From Macrostomum hystrix (lineage: Eukaryota > Platyhelminthes > Macrostomidae), in NCBI GenBank assembly GCA_950097015.1, contig CATNEN010000034.1:1378501-1442500 (forward strand): a stretch of DNA of 64,000 bases. The letters are read 5' to 3'. Below the pieces are notes generated by a model. That model ran no database searches and was not told the DNA's origin. It was given only the letters and a program-made list of their open reading frames with translations. Shown one piece after another: positions 34,074 to 44,658 of the stretch. The translations under genes and the position numbers were made by a program. Each line of letters opens with the position of its first letter. Position 1 is the first letter of the stretch.

Positions 34074-37000
34074 TTAGCTGAACAGCTCAGCGGCAGCTTC
34101 GCCGGCTCCCAGATCGGCGATGCAGCCGGAGCTGATAGAAAACTCGAGAAACTGCACGAGCAGTACGGCGGACGAGTCCGTATAGAAGGCCTCCCTATCG
34201 TAGAGTCTGAGCGCGGTACGCAGCAGTTTAACAAATTGTCGCCCATAGCAACGCCACATGCTGGCGCCGGCCATCTCTAATAGAGAGTGCAGAGTGGCGC
34301 AGGTGAGCAGGTGGCTGTGCTTGCCGCTAGCCGATAGGCCGATGAGTTTGGCAGCCAGGGTCCAGACGTGATTGAGCGTGAACTCCTTCGGCTTAGCGAA
34401 TTTGCCGAGTAGTTGCGGCGCGCAGAACAGGGCTGCGTAGAGCCGGCCGAGGGATCGGCAGCGCATCACTCGCTCGTCAGGGCTGCGGTCGGACTCCCAA
34501 TCGGGCGGCGGCGGATGCGGCAGCAGCAGCGGACACTCGGCCAGTAGGAAATTCAGCAGTATCGGTTGGAAAGACTTGCAAAAATAGCAGAGCATCGCGC
34601 TGGCCATGGCCAGGCTTTGGGCTATGCGCAGGCAGAACAGGTGGTCGGCGCCCTCTTCGTCAGGCCGCAGCTTGGCTGGCTCGCTGAACTGATCTTCAGC
34701 CTGGAGTAGCAGGCAGTGGCAGTAGGTGTACATGGTGAATTGCTCGCCGTTTGGCACAGACGTAATGCTACTAATTTTGCGCTTCTGGTAGAATGAGACG
34801 AACGACTCCTTGGTGAATATATTCAGCAGCAGATATGTCTGCAAGAAAATTATTTCGCATTTTTTATTCAAAGCTATTTCAAGCAATCTGAATATTTTAG
34901 CTTTAAAGCTAAGAAAAAGAAAATCAAGCAAGCAACCTGTTGCTGACGCTGCTTAATCTGGGCCGGATCGACTGAAGCGCAGAACTGAGCCAAGCGATTC
35001 TGTAGCGTTGTTTCTATGTCGATCTTAAACTGCAGCAGCTCCGGTGTTGATCCAGTAATTAGGCCGTCCAGCTTAGCTCGCAGGTCCGCCAGGTACTGGC
35101 GGCACTTTAGCCAGCGTCGGCTGCTTTCCTTCAGCGCGTCAACTTTGCCGGAGTTTGCAGCGGAAGACGCGGAACCGGTGGGAGCAGGGCCGGAAAAGCC
35201 TGATGAAGGCGCGGAACCGGAGGTAGCTGGGGCGGAAAAGACAGATGAAGGCGCGGAACCGGCGGTAGCGGAAGCAGAAAAGACAGATGAAGGCGCGGAA
35301 CCGGCGGTAGCGGGTGCGGAAAAGACAGATGAAGGCGCGGAACCGGCGGTAGCGGAAGCAGAAAAGACAGATGAAGGCGCGGAACCGGCGGTAGCGGGTG
35401 CCGAAAAGACTGATGAAGGCACGGAACCGGCGGTAGCGGGGGCAGAAAAGCCTGATGAAGGCGCGGAACCGGCGGTAGCGGGTGCGGAAAAGACAGATGA
35501 AGGTGCGGAACCGGCGGCAGCGGGGGCGGAAAAGCCAGTTGAAGGTGCGGAACCGGCGGTAGCTGGGGCAGAAAAGCCTGATGAAGGCACGGAACCGGCG
35601 GTAGCGGGGGCAAAAAAACCAGTTGAAGGTGCGGAACCGGCGGCAGCGGGGGCGGCGAACACCGAGGGAACAACACCGGCAGCATCAGCAGAGGAGCCGG
35701 AAGCGGAGGTCGAAAATCTGCTAGTCTGATGCTGTGCTCGAATGCGCGATCTGTGCTCACTTTGTTGTTGCTGCTCCTGAAAGCGAAAGAAATACAATTT
35801 ACAACCGAATACATCACTGCAGGATTATCAGACTTCCAAATGATGTGCACAAAGATGGGGAGGCCTACACTACACACCCAATTTTTTACCAAACTGATGC
35901 AGTTATTTACTCAATACTTACTATCGTACGGAACTGTTCGAAGCCACTGGGCTACAAGCTGCCAATCTAATTACAGAGAAAAAAAATAAGCTTACCTCTG
36001 GTAAATTAGCAACTTCGGCCTCAACGGTTGTCGAGGCATCAGTCGCGTCGGCGGCAGCGGCATCTGCGGCCGCTGCGATGCGCTCAGCCACTTCACCAGC
36101 CAATCTGACTGCCTCGCTGAAATCAGCGGCGTGACGCCTGGCTTCAGAGAGGTCTTCATCTGTCAGGCCGGACCTCACCGAGAGGCCATAGAGAGCGGAG
36201 CGGGCGTCGCGCAGCCTGGAGGCCTGGAGATGCCAGTCGGACAAATCCGACGGCTCTGCGACAGCAGCCGGCGGCAGTTCGAGGACAGCCGGCAGAGAGT
36301 CAAGCAGCCGCCTGGCTTCGGACAGATTTTTCCGACCAAGTTCCGCCGCCCGACGCTCGGCGGCTTCGCGCTCGTTAATCGCAACCAACTCCGGACTGCA
36401 AGTGCAGAGCGATCGAGGCGGGAAGGAAACTTGCATCTAGGCAAATACCGCTACTTTTTTTCTGATTTGGATAGATGGAAAAATTCTAGAACTTAGAAAA
36501 AGTAAAATTCCATAGCACAGATTTGGGGAAATTCCAGCACAGAGAATTAGGGAAATAACAACACAGAGAAACTGGGAAATGACAACACAGAGAAACTGGG
36601 AAATGACAACACAGAGAAACTGGGAAATGACAACACAGAAGATTGGGGAAATTCCATGACAAAATTAGATAAATTCGAACATCGAAGTAAAGAATTAGGA
36701 AATTCCAGTACTCTTACATAATCAACTCAGGATCCTCAGCTCGACTTGTCCGCAAAGCCTGGGCTGCGGCATTTCGCCCGATCTGCTCAAATTTCTGCTC
36801 TAGCGAGGCCCGAACACGCCGGCCAGCTTCGCAGCCCTCCCTAGTGTGCTCAATTATTGAGATCATAGCGGCTGTCTCTGCCGCAATACGCAGCTTAGCC
36901 AAAGGCGACTCGAGTTCCGATTGAAGAGTCGCGGTAGTTGAGGACAAAGGTGAAGGCGAGGGCGAAGGTGACTTGAGCTCAGTGTTGGCTATGATCGGTG

Positions 37001-37202
37001 ACAGATGCACCTGCTGAAGCGAAGGCCGGTGAGCATAGCCGCCATTGGTGCTGTACTTTAAGCGTGCATGAGCTGCAGCCTGCTCTGACAGGTTCAATGA
37101 TTGTCGCCGGCTCTCCGCCTCGACTAGGATTGCTTCTGGAGTAGGAAATGCCCGAGGCTGCTGAGGCTGCAGCTGAACAAAGTGACGCTGCCTTTTGAAG
37201 TC
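34074..37202 (-). CDS. GLE1: GLE1-like mRNA export factor
   Basis: Four exons: 37202-36718, 36395-35996, 35776-34937 and 34838-34074. Total 2490 nt (829 codons; human GLE1 has 698). Phases are 2, 0, 0. GLE1 activates the DEAD-box helicase DDX19/Dbp5 with inositol hexakisphosphate at the cytoplasmic face of the nuclear pore. The C-terminal half looks like the HEAT-like GLE1 domain: FQPILLNFLLAECPLLLPHP matches the family's CP-x-x-x-P segment, followed by the RSLGRLYAALF and FTLNHVWTLAAKLI helices. Exon 2 is a charged helical, coiled-coil-like region. Exon 3 has about 12 copies of a 14-residue Phe-containing repeat (residues about 330-500), not known to me in other GLE1 proteins. The first exon begins in phase 0 after TTGCTATTACAG with no ATG, so an upstream exon or a spliced leader must supply the start. 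Confidence 0.78.
35176..35685 (-). repeat. Coding 42-bp minisatellite in GLE1 exon 3
   Basis: About 12 tandem units of 42 bp encoding variants of AGSAPSSVFSAPAT. Lengths are kept in frame; differences are mostly T/S, V/G and P/S exchanges. The opposite strand is also open (35016-35729), a by-product of the repeat. Confidence 0.9.
36520..36665. repeat. Short 24-bp-type repeat in GLE1 intron 1
   Basis: Four to five imperfect units containing CAACACAGAGAAACTGGG in intron 1 of the GLE1-like gene. Confidence 0.8.
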
Positions 37203-39833
37203 CTGTAATAGCAAACAGCAAAGCCTTTGCATAAATACAATCTCATAGCTAGAAAATACTGTAAGTGGCATAGTTGCAGCAATTGCATGTTGAATACAAA
37301 ATACATTACTAAATATACATGATTACTATACTTCAATGTAAATCTAGATTAGATTATATCTATATCTTGACTAGTAGGACCAGCTAGTTAGTGTAGTAAT
37401 CCAAAAATTCAGAATTATATGATTTATTGATTATAATGATTATATATAAATCACTTAACACCAAAGTGTCTAATTAACTTCTAACTCAACACTAATAGCT
37501 ATAGCCTATAGAATAGTTACAATGCAATAACTTTACTATAGTAAATGTAATGCAAATGAAAAATGGAAATCATCTAGGTTTGCATTGTCTGCTATGTCAT
37601 TCAAAAACTCTTGTAAGTATAAGTATTTACTTGCATTAGCTAAGAAAGTTATGTTTCAGAAAATAATTGAACATGCAAAATTGAACATGCAATATTTTTT
37701 ATATTGCCTGAAAAAACTATTGGGTAGGCCCTAGCAAATTCAGTTCACAATCTTGTGCATATTGTTTTCTCTTTTGTCTGTCAAAATTTTATCTTAATAG
37801 TACATAAGTTTGCATTGTACACTTAAGTGCTTTCTTATTACTTACCATTCTTTGAAATCTAGGTCTATACTAATTAAATACCTAGACTAATACATTTGTA
37901 AGTAGCTTGATTTAAAAAAAAAACAGAAAAAGACAATTTTTAGTTTTTTTGTGACACTAAAGACCATATATTTACTAGATCAGATCATATGAGCTATATC
38001 TACATTTAATTTTTACTTTTTAAGAATTAGCTTATATGATAAAATTAGGCACCATTAGAGACTGACTGGGACCCGATCCCGACTTCTGAAAACTCTGGAG
38101 TTGGGCTTTTTTCACCATTCCCGACAACTCGCGAGTGAGACTTGGGAGTCGGGAAAAGTCGGGCGGGAGTGAGTGCAAGAAAGAAGAAAATGCAAGGAAG
38201 ATGAAAGAGAAGAGGGATTAGACAGAATATTAGTAAAGAGAAAATTACGAAGTTAGAAGAGTGTACATGTAGGAACCAGAAACTGAAAGTATAATAAAGT
38301 AGATTCAATCATACTTGAAGAATTAAAAACACCAGTTAATTTTTTCATTCGCTGGTTAGTTTTTTGCGTATCAGAATATTTTATAGAAAGGAAGGCACAA
38401 TTAGAAAAATAGTTCTGAATTTTCTAAACCAAAACTAATAGTCAATAGGATGTAAGGATGATATGGTCTTGTCATAAAGTTGTTATATTTCATTTCACAC
38501 ACTTCAGTTTCAAAAGATGAACCTATGTTTAAAAGGCCTCAAGGATGGAAGCGCTGCCTTTGACAGTCTCTATAATCGAATAAAAACCGCAAGAAAATAA
38601 ACAAAAAGCGGACTACATAAAATTGAGCTATGTCAGTTGACAGTACTTAAATCGCTCGAAGCTCATAATTGACCTAATTACTAACTATGTTACTAATTAC
38701 TTACTAACTAACTAATTACTAAGTACCAAATTACGAAGTAAAATTATCAAGTAACAAAAATAGAAGCTGAGCATGAACTTATGCATTTACAAACTTACGC
38801 AAGAAAAATGGCATACTTTTAAACCATGTTTCTAATTTTGTGTGAATTTGAATATGAATAGGGCCTAATATCACAAAACAAAGTGATTGCCCTAACCTAA
38901 TATCTAGTACTTACTTACTAATCCTATTATAGTAATAGTGCGGCTAGTGCCTACCTTACCTACTACTTGCCAACCTGCTACCTACCTAACTACCTACTAT
39001 GAGTGGCTGGCATGGCTAAAGGCTAGCTTGGCTATACCTATACAATACATATTACATACTTATGCACTATGCAGAATTGCAGACTTAATATTTAATACTT
39101 ACTAAGTATTAAGCCTAATTTCTGATATATCAACAAGAGATATGCAGACAAAATTTTATTGTCTATCTAGCTTAATTACAATTAACAGAAAGACAAGCAA
39201 AGAGGCTATATATTTAGTTAGAATTTAACAGTTTTTTGGATCGAAAAGTGGTGCAGTCTACAGATATTGGATGGGGGACGAGGTTACGAGGTATTATAAT
39301 GTCACAAGCGGTCACTATACGATTGAGCCCTTTGAAACTAATTGCTTGTGGGCGCATTTGTCATTCCCACAGTCACAGTCACACATGCCCGGATGATGAT
39401 AAGCTATACGGAGTATACCAAGGCACAGGTAGACAAGAAATGCTTTAAAAAGCAAATTTCATAACTTGGCAAATTCGAACAGTCTCAAGCAATATATGGT
39501 TATTTTGCGTACGACTCATAGATGCGCTAGGCTTTTCATCGAGCCATTTCGACCAATTGATTTTATCTTATGCATCTGTTCTTAAATGCATATTTTAAAT
39601 AATATATTTAGAGTTGTTAAAGACAAAAATATTTGAATGTTTACTAAGCGGGCAAGAGTAACTCAAATCTATATTATTTTCAACCGCTTCTTAGATGTAT
39701 GACACTCGTAAAACGGGGGTCAAGGGGTGTGAACGAGATCACTTTTTGTCTATGGTTAAAACTATATTCATTCTAATGCACTGTGAAACGAGAGCTATTA
39801 AAGTTAGACAGCTAGTCATGCAACCGAGAGAAG
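37203..39833. other. AT-rich region upstream of GLE1
   Basis: No confident exon. A 70-codon plus-strand frame (39236-39448) has moderate coding appearance and a possible donor CAG|GTAGAC at 39429, but nothing recognisable. A missing 5' exon of the GLE1-like gene may lie here and was not found. Confidence 0.4.
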
Positions 39834-40175
39834 TTGTTAATAAATCCTTTCGAGCATAGAGAAGATGGATCAAGCTATGACAACCTTGCCATCGATAGTC
39901 TCATGCCTCATCCCACGGAAGTTGACGTCGTCGCTGAATTATCTACCTACGACTGTCGGAGGGACGAAGTATTGTCAGATTTTCTATCCTTCATTGAGGA
40001 CAACCTTGGTAAAGAGGACGATGCTACTCCACTGCTACCTGGATTCCAAGATGAGCTAAAGGATCTCGCTATTAAAATTGCGGATCTTTCTGTGAGCTCA
40101 CGGAGGCAGATGGACGAACATGGAAGCAACTTTCTGGAGTTCTTAAAGAGTCGTGGATTGACTACTTATCTATGA
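39834..40175 (+). CDS. Small acidic ORF, unrecognised
   Basis: A frame of about 113 codons ending at TAA 40173-40175, upstream of alpha-tubulin and on the same strand. The translation looks protein-like, with amphipathic helices (LSDFLSFIEDNLGKEDDATP, FQDELKDLAIKIADL), and ends SRGLTTYL. There is no ATG at its left end: the first in-frame ATG is near 39903, so the left part may be an exon joined to an upstream one. The frame may be a real small gene, an exon or a relic. No domain was recognised. Confidence 0.4.
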   Translation: MLINPFEHREDGSSYDNLAIDSLMPHPTEVDVVAELSTYDCRRDEVLSDFLSFIEDNLGKEDDATPLLPGFQDELKDLAIKIADLSVSSRRQMDEHGSNFLEFLKSRGLTTYL

Positions 40176-40517
40176 AGAGTTGAATTATGACCAGTTAAAC
40201 ATCTCAAACATGTTCGTCACCTAATCTGCTTCCTTCGCTGTTTCAAATATATACAATAATATTTTTTTGTACTAAAAGTCCGTAAATCAGCTTTTTGTGT
40301 TTATTATTTATAAAGACGGGTGTTTTCCTTGCCCAGAGACAATTAGGACTAAAGCTCATAAGACGGCCAAGCCCATAGAACTAGTTGCCCGGACCTGTAT
40401 CGGCTGAAGAAATCGGAATCTTTGTGCCCCAACTAAGTTATCTCGGGCAATAGCAAAAGCTCCTAAGCCACACGAGCTAGTCTTACATCTCAGCCAGTAA
40501 TTTCTGCCATTGAGGAA

Positions 40518-41879
40518 ATGCGCGAGTGCATTTCTATTCACATCGGCCAAGCCGGAGTGCAGATTGGCAATGCATGTTGGGAGCTCTTCTGCCTGGAGCA
40601 CGGCATGCAGCCCGACGGAATGTTGCAAGCCGGCAACAATGGTTGTTCTGTTGAGACCTTCTTCTCCGAGACAAGCTCTGGGCGCTACGTTCCTAGGACT
40701 GTATTTATCGATCTAGAGCCAACGGTGATAGACGAGATTCGCACTGGAACCTACCGACAGCTCTTCCACCCAGAGCAGCTCATCACTGGAAAGGAGGATG
40801 CATCTAACAACTACGCACGTGGACATTACACAATCGGCAAGGAGGTCATCAACAATGTGCGCGACGTGGTGTCGCGAGTGGCGGAGAACTGCAATGGTCT
40901 GCAGGGCTTCTTCGTGTTCCACTCATTTGGCGGCGGCACTGGATCCGGGGTCACCTCTCTGCTGTTAGACAGGCTGTCCTCTGAATACGGCAAGAAATCC
41001 AAGCTGCAGATTTCTATCTACCCTGCACCGCAGGTCTGCACCGCAGTTGTGGAGCCGTTAAACTCTATATTATGCACTCATGGCACAATGCGGCACTCGG
41101 ACTGTTCAGTTATTTTGGACAACGAAGCTATATATGAAATCTGCCGGAAAAACCTGGACATTCAGAAGCCGTCGTACACCAATCTGAACAGACTAATCAG
41201 TCAAGTGATTTCGTCCATCACGGCTTCCTTGCGATTCGAAGGGGCGCTTAACGTGGACATGACTGAGTTTCAGACAAATCTCGTGCCTTACCCCAAGATC
41301 CACTTCCCGCTGGCAACGTACGCACCCATCATCTCGACTGAAAAGGCGAACCACGAGCAACTTAGTGTTCGTGATATCACAAGCGCAGGCTTTGAGCCAT
41401 CGAACCAAATGGTAAAGTGCGACCCTCGGCACGGCAAGTACATAGCCTGCTGCCTTCTCTACCGCGGAGATGTAAACTGTAAAGAAGTCAACGATGCTGT
41501 TCAAATGATAAAAAGCAAGCGTGAAATCCAGTTTGTGGATTGGTGCCCCACTGGCTTCAAGGTTGGCATTAACTACCAGCCACCCATCACAGTACCTGGG
41601 GGCGATCAGGCTAAGGTACCTCGAGCGGTCTGCTTGCTGAGCAACACCACTGCGATAGCAGAAGCCTGGGACCGGCTGGCGTACAAATTTGACCTTTTGT
41701 ACTCGAAGCGTGCATTCGTGCACTGGTACGTCGGTGAAGGCATGGAGGAAGGAGAATTCGCCGAGGCCCGCGAAGACCTAAGCGCCATGCAGAAGGATTA
41801 TGAGGAGGTCGGAGTTGACTTCGTCGAGGGTGAGGAAGAAGAGGTCGAAGAAATGGTTAGAGACGGAATTGATGAATAA
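40518..41879 (+). CDS. Divergent alpha-tubulin, intronless
   Basis: 453 residues, starting MREC (the family's tubulin-autoregulation start) 24 nt after an acceptor-like CATCTCAG. Alpha-tubulin forms the microtubule heterodimer with beta-tubulin. GTP-binding features are present: [24 protein letters not shown], and the alpha-specific catalytic Glu in [13 protein letters not shown]. The rest is family-typical ([21 protein letters not shown]). Two notable changes: the loop between residues 34 and 48 is four residues shorter than in human alpha-tubulin and has no lysine, so the K40 acetylation site is absent. The tail ends in VRDGIDE, without the usual terminal Tyr. Cys-rich substitutions ([14 protein letters not shown]) also suggest a tissue-specific isotype. 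Lack of introns fits a retrogene, but alpha-tubulins can be intron-poor anyway. Confidence 0.97.
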   Translation: MRECISIHIGQAGVQIGNACWELFCLEHGMQPDGMLQAGNNGCSVETFFSETSSGRYVPRTVFIDLEPTVIDEIRTGTYRQLFHPEQLITGKEDASNNYARGHYTIGKEVINNVRDVVSRVAENCNGLQGFFVFHSFGGGTGSGVTSLLLDRLSSEYGKKSKLQISIYPAPQVCTAVVEPLNSILCTHGTMRHSDCSVILDNEAIYEICRKNLDIQKPSYTNLNRLISQVISSITASLRFEGALNVDMTEFQTNLVPYPKIHFPLATYAPIISTEKANHEQLSVRDITSAGFEPSNQMVKCDPRHGKYIACCLLYRGDVNCKEVNDAVQMIKSKREIQFVDWCPTGFKVGINYQPPITVPGGDQAKVPRAVCLLSNTTAIAEAWDRLAYKFDLLYSKRAFVHWYVGEGMEEGEFAEAREDLSAMQKDYEEVGVDFVEGEEEEVEEMVRDGIDE

Positions 41880-41880
41880 A
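41875..41880 (+). terminator. Polyadenylation signal overlapping the tubulin stop codon
   Basis: AATAAA in which bases 3-5 are the TAA stop codon (41877-41879). If used, cleavage would fall some 10-30 nt after the stop. Confidence 0.5.
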
Positions 41881-41889
41881 AGAATAGCA

Positions 41890-42484
41890 GGATGGCAGGA
41901 CGGTGGTACAAGCGCACAAACATATTTTTACTTGCGTTTACAATATCCCATTTAAAAATGTCAAGCCATAGTCAAAGACCATGGACACAACAAACTTTGT
42001 CGCTTCAATTTTTTCTAACAAATACTTACATTTTTTTCTTAAACTATTGTCTGATTGCTTTTTTATCTGTCGAATGGGACACAATAAACATTATCGAAAT
42101 AATGCGTCAACGCATTTTTTCGACAATCAAAAGTATGTCTTTGTCTTTTGCACTTTATTTTTAGCTTTTTTATTAACGTTCAAAGCGCGATATCCTGCAA
42201 TCGATCAAGGATGGAACTTTGGTTGTGATGAAACCCGGGGATGGCTCAGTGCGAGGGTTGGAAATCCCACCGTGCTTGTCTACTCTAATTCTAGTTTTAG
42301 GGTTTTAGGGTAGTTCTGCCACCACCCCTTATGGTTCTAGACACCATAAGTAAAACCTAACGAGGCTGGGGCCCCGTTTGCTACGACAAATACTTCAGCA
42401 AGAGAAATAGGTAATAATGGCCGCTAAAGAGACTAATGCTGGGCTTCTACTGGGTGTCCTGGTCAGTGCTGGAAGCATTGTCTT
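41890..42484. other. No gene recognised
   Basis: AT-rich sequence after alpha-tubulin, then from about 42.23 kb a GC-richer stretch that abuts the gag fragment and may be degraded retrotransposon sequence. No reading frame was recognised in it. Confidence 0.4.
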
Positions 42485-42982
42485 TCATACTAGGGGGTTC
42501 TTTTGTACTTTACACGATCCTGCCCTAGCTGGGGATGAAGCATATGCTAAATCGCGGATGTCAGCCTTCAGCAGCTGCAGGAGCTTGAAACGCACGTCGC
42601 GGTCGCGCTGTTCGACAGAATCCTTCGGTCTCGCCTTTTGGTGCAGCAGCTTCAGGCTGCAACAGAGCTCCCTGAGAGTCTCGTTGTCTCCTCGCCTTCT
42701 CGAATGGAAGTCTCGTATAGCCTTGAAGCTGTCTGTTTCACCGCCATAAAGGTTGGTCAGCGCCTCCTTGATGTTCCCGAAGCTCTTCTGCTTCGACTCG
42801 GTGAGGTCCCAGACGAACAGCTGCGCTTCTCCAGTGAGCAGCAACTTGACTTTTGACGCAGCAGTCTCGTCGTCCCATTTCTCGTCCCTCGCGAACTCTT
42901 CAAAGATTTTTAGCCACTTTCTCACGTCGGTGTCGTCCGTGCCACTAAGCTTTGGCGGTAAAAGTGTGCTTGACTGAGCCAT
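42485..42982 (-). pseudogene. Retrotransposon gag fragment
   Basis: About 165 codons from the ATG at 42982 to TAG. The sequence resembles the retrotransposon gag capsid N-domain: WLKIFEEFARDEKWDDETAA, KVKLLLTGEAQLFVWDL and LYGGETDSFKAIRDFHSRRR (the usual W..F......W and F..R.Q..E..R pattern). It is truncated before any zinc knuckle. Probably a dead copy. Confidence 0.65.
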
Positions 42983-43219
42983 CTTGCACTCGCACCGGGC
43001 TCTCGCTGCCACCGATGTAAGGGACGCGACTTAAGCTTCAGACACGAAGTATATTTTGTCACTCACAATGCGATGCTCATATCAAATAGATGCGAAGAAT
43101 ACGATCGATAGGCCTAAAAACAACCCACCCCTATAGGGTGGCGTACCAGTACACTCGCGAGATGTACAACCACGAACGCTAGCGCTGGAGAGATGTGCGC
43201 GCCTCACAAGGGCCTCACA
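42485..43219 (-). mobile_element. Truncated LTR retrotransposon: 5' LTR and gag start
   Basis: Reading on the minus strand, a segment of about 204 bp (43219-43016) begins TGTGAGG and ends CCTTACA, giving TG..CA ends with a short inverted match, as in LTRs. It is followed at once by TCGGTGGCAGCGAGAGC, a candidate primer-binding site, and then by the gag-like reading frame. The downstream part (protease, polymerase, second LTR) is missing from the window. Confidence 0.55.
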
Positions 43220-43499
43220 CTTTATACATTGGTTCGATCCCTTCTTTCAAGGTCTGTTCCGCGCTTCGTTGGTGAATGCCTATAGCCTCTCATTAATGCG
43301 ACTATGCGTGCAAACTGTACTGCTATAAGTATTATTGTACCATATATATATTAGAGTTACATTATTACATTATCTTCACTTATATTTTTGCTAAAAACCT
43401 TCTCACGGATCGCAGTGGCATGTGCCTTCTACTCGCTAGCCTGCATTGTAAATATTACATGCTGTATTTTTCATAGTTTAGCTACCACCGAACTTATCA

Positions 43500-44093
43500 T
43501 TTTCCAGATATTTCTGGAACCCCAGCCCTGTTCCATAACTCCTTAGAACCCCAGCCCTGGTCCGTGACTCCTTAGAACCCGAGACCTGTTCCGTGACTCC
43601 TTTAGAACCCCAGACCTGTTCCATGACTCCTTAGAACCCCAGACCTGTTCCGTGACTCCTTTAAAACCCCAGCCCTGTTCCGTGACTCCTTTAGAACCCC
43701 AGCCCTGGTCGGTGACTCCTTAGAACCCCAGCCCTGGTCCGTGACTCCTTTAGAACCCCAGCCCTGGTCCGTGACTCCTTTAGAACCCCAGCCCTGTTCC
43801 GTGACTCCTTAGAACCCCAGCCCTGTTCCGTGACTCCTTAGAACCCCAGCCCTGGTCGGTGACTCCTTAGAACCCCAGCCCTGGTCGGTGACTCCTTAGA
43901 ACCCCAGCCCTGGTCCGTGACTCCTTAGAACCCCAGCCCTGGTCGGTGACTCCTTAGAACCCCAGCCCTGGTCGGTGACTCCTTAGAACCCCAGCCCTGG
44001 TCCGTGACTCCTTAGAACCCCAGCCCTGGTCGGTGACTCCTTAGAACCCCAGCCCTGGTCCGTGACTCCTTAGAACCCAGCCCTGGTCCGCAA
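43500..44093. repeat. 29-bp minisatellite
   Basis: About 20 units of 29 bp (core CTTAGAACCCCAGCCCTGGT) with cggtgactc or ccgtgactc endings and some tttag length variants. Intergenic, between the gag fragment and alkaline phosphatase. Confidence 0.94.
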
Positions 44094-44658
44094 CGCATGG
44101 TACTTCTGGTCTGTAAGAAAGAAATATATTAGGCAGAGAAATAAGAACATTTTTTCAGAAAATCGAGACAGTTTTCTATTACAAGAATCAGCTTTTGTTA
44201 TGCAGTTTTGAGTATTGAACAAAAAGAGTTTTTTTCATGTATTGATGATACGAGGTTATTTATTGATTAGTGCGCTCATGTTGTTAAACAAACGTTTAGT
44301 TCTTTATCTATAGAAGATTTTTCACGAATTATGAGCGAATGATTTTTATGTACTACAAATCCTATAATGCAATCATTTGATTTTTATTATAGTGCAGATT
44401 TTATTATTTTTAATTTGTACTCGTAAAAAGACTCAGTTATTGTGTCACGGCAGCTCTACGAAAGTATATGAGCTAAAATATAGGTGGGGAAATAAATTAA
44501 TCGTAAATTGTTTTCATGCAACATTTGACAGTCTCGATAAAAATTGTGCTTCTAAAATTTTCTTTCTTTCTCTTTAAAATCGAAATCAAACAATGTCTTT
44601 ACAAAACTCGAATCGGAATCATCACGTCACGTCACCGATGACGGCAGTGAAGTTTCTC
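44094..44658. other. Intergenic, 3' of alkaline phosphatase
   Basis: AT-rich. It should include the 3' UTR of the minus-strand phosphatase. No further gene was seen. Confidence 0.4.

Noticed and set aside
35016-35729. 237-codon plus-strand frame with an Ala-Glu-Lys-type repeat
   Set aside because: It is antisense to the GLE1 exon 3 coding repeat; the minus frame joins flanking exons in phase and the plus frame does not.
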